From positions 56,482,179 through 56,546,178 of the forward strand of contig JAKCOZ010000003.1 in assembly GCA_022605955.1 (NCBI GenBank): a DNA stretch of 64,000 bases, read 5' to 3'. The notes below the pieces were generated by a model. The model had not been told where the DNA came from. It did no database searches and saw only the letters and a list, made by a program, of their open reading frames with translations. The stretch comes from Rallus limicola. Taxonomy: Eukaryota > Chordata > Aves > Gruiformes > Rallidae. The position numbers were made by a program, and so were the translations under genes. This document shows, one piece after another, positions 62,262 through 64,000 of the stretch; position 1 is the stretch's first letter, and each line of letters starts with the position of its first letter.

Positions 62262-63157
62262 GATCCACTAGACCAGGTTTCCTAAAGCTCCATCCAACAT
62301 GGCCTTGAACACTGCCAGGGAGGGGACAGCCACAGCTTCTCTGGGCAGCCTATGCCAGGGCCTCATCACCCTCACAGGGAAGAATTTGTTCCTCATATTA
62401 GGTCTAAATCTCCCCTTCTTCAGTGTAAGGCCATCCCCTGGTGTGCTATCACTTCATGGCCTTGTAAACAGTTCCTCTGTGTAGGCCCTCTCTTTCAGGT
62501 ACTAGAAGGCTGATATAAGGTATTCCCATAGTGTTCTCCAGGCTGAACAAGCCCAATTCTTTCAGCCTGTCCTCACAGAAAAGGTGCTCCAGCCCTCTGA
62601 TCATGTTTGTGGCCTTCCTCTGGACTTACTCCTACAGGTCCACGTCTTTCCTGTACTGAGGACCTCAAAGCTGGATATAATACTTCAGATGGGGTGTCGT
62701 GAGAGCAAGGCACAGGGGCAGAATCCCCTCCCTTGACCTACTGAATCTTTTGATACAGCCCAGGACACAGCTGGCTTTCTAGACTGCAAGCATGCACTGC
62801 CAGCTCAGGTTGTCTTGTGCACCAGTGCCTCAAGGCTTTTTCTTCAGGGCTGCTCTCATTTCATTCTCTGTTCAACCTGTAGTTGTGCTTGGAATTGTCC
62901 TAATCCATGTGCAGGACCAGCCACTTGGTCTTGTTGAACTTCATGGGATTCACATGGGCCTACCTCTCAAGCCTGTCAAGGTCCCTCTAGATGGCATCCC
63001 TTCCCTTCAGTGCATCTCAACTGTACTACATCTTGGTGTCATTGGCAAATTTTCTGAGGGTGTACTTGGTCCCACTGACCACGTCGCTGACAAAGATGTT
63101 AAACAGGACAGACGCCAGGACTGATCCCTGAGGAATGCCACTTGTCACTGGTCTTTA
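62262..63157 (-). mobile_element. CR1 LINE 3' fragment
   Basis: The minus strand carries CR1 RT C-terminal and 3' sequence, recognisable on the + strand as CCTTGAACACTGCCAGGGAG, GGCTGAACAAGCCCAATTCT, ACAAAGATGTTAAACAGGAC and CTGATCCCTGAGGAATGCCA. It resembles the copy at 38461-39530. The very 3' terminus with the octamer tail is missing, and it is 5'-truncated in the RT domain near 63157. It lies downstream of PLCXD3. Confidence 0.88.
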
Positions 63158-64000
63158 ATAATTAGCAAACCTGTCCAGAAATGAGAGAAGCTGGAATAAC
63201 ATCTGCAGCTCTTGGGAGAGAGGGAGAATTTGACTCATGAGGTGATAGAGGCAAGTGATGCCACAAACTGCAGAAGGACATGATCAGTTGAAAGGATCCT
63301 GAACACAGGGATTAATTTCCCAGTATGGCTACAAATGGGACAACATGGGGGGGCTGTGGTGTGGAAAAAGTATTATTTTGGGGACAGACAATGAGAAAGT
63401 TGGGAAACCAAAGGACAGGGGGGCTGTGTTCATCTAAGGGGGAATTAATGCCTCAGGAGGCATCAGAAGAGACTGTATATGTTTCTTTGTGAAATGGAAG
63501 AATAAATGCTCCAGGTGTTTAGTTTTTCTTGGAGCTGCAGATGTAAATACACTGCCCAGTTGATCACACAGATTCAGCCCAGTCAATGTGGCCTGAAAGA
63601 CACACCTGAGCACCTTCATCTTCAAATAGGATATTTGTTCCAGATGGAGCCATGGAAATAGAAAAACATTAAGACTGAACAATGAGCTGCAGAGAGCCAT
63701 TGCTTCCTCACAGCATTCAGATTAAAAGGAAAAGAGCTTTAAAAGAAATCTGTTTGATTTATGTGACACAGTGCTTGTTCATTAACACCACATGTTCTAT
63801 GCAGATATATTCTGATTTCTTGTTCCTGTGCTGTTGGTAGAGGTGAGTAAGTGTCATTCTCATTAGCAAAACTGTTGTCTGACCAAACAATTTCCCATTC
63901 CTCAAGTAGCTGTCTTATTTCTGAAACTCATAAACATCTTAAAATAAAACCGGTACAATTTGAAAGGAAGAATTGGAGGGCATGACCAGGGGTGTATGTT

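Noticed and set aside
1..64000. tRNA or rRNA genes, CRISPR arrays, bacterial defence systems, intact proviruses
   Set aside because: None was seen. The window is vertebrate intronic and flanking DNA, and the retroviral pieces are solo LTRs without internal genes.

Overview
The window looks like avian nuclear DNA. It is dominated by CR1 (chicken-repeat-1) retrotransposon fragments, both young and ancient, whose 3' ends carry the ATTCTATG-type tail. It also holds bird-type endogenous-retrovirus solo LTRs and one vertebrate gene with very large introns. Gene density and layout are eukaryotic: there are no operons, phage or CRISPR arrays. From knowledge of vertebrate synteny, a bird copy of this gene would be expected on the Z chromosome; the sequence alone does not show that.

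The only protein-coding gene I can support is PLCXD3 (phosphatidylinositol-specific phospholipase C, X-domain containing 3), on the + strand. Two of its three expected coding exons are present. The large catalytic exon lies at 28740-29448 and the last exon at 55370-55526, with matching splice phases and an intron of about 25.9 kb between them. The first coding exon, which should hold the start codon and about 34 residues, was not found and probably lies upstream. If so, bases 1-28739 belong to intron 1. Everything after 55526 is 3' UTR and then intergenic DNA, with several possible poly(A) signals; the boundary is not visible.

Layout: 1-28.7 kb is intron 1, with CR1 copies at 1.5-3.5, 17.2, 17.7-18.5, 20.6, 22.6-24.3 (ancient) and 26.6-27.8 kb, a solo LTR at 19.3-19.8 kb and a perfect 35-bp tandem duplication at 12.3 kb. 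28.74-29.45 kb is the PLCXD3 catalytic exon. 29.45-55.37 kb is intron 2. It holds a clean solo LTR with a 5-bp target-site duplication (31.09-32.29 kb), a pyrimidine tract (34.3 kb), a G-rich tract (36.6 kb), a nested CR1/LTR/CR1 cluster (38.46-41.72 kb), ancient CR1 relics (44.0-44.8, 49.8, 54.4 and 55.05 kb) and a short hairpin (45.3 kb). 55.37-55.53 kb is the last coding exon. 55.53 to about 62.2 kb is nearly free of recognisable repeats and may be a long 3' UTR plus flank. A further CR1 copy lies at 62.26-63.16 kb.

I found no undescribed biological system. The observations most worth checking are the retroelement nest with reconstructable insertion order, the clean solo LTR, a candidate alternative terminal exon just after the catalytic exon, and the possible long 3' UTR.
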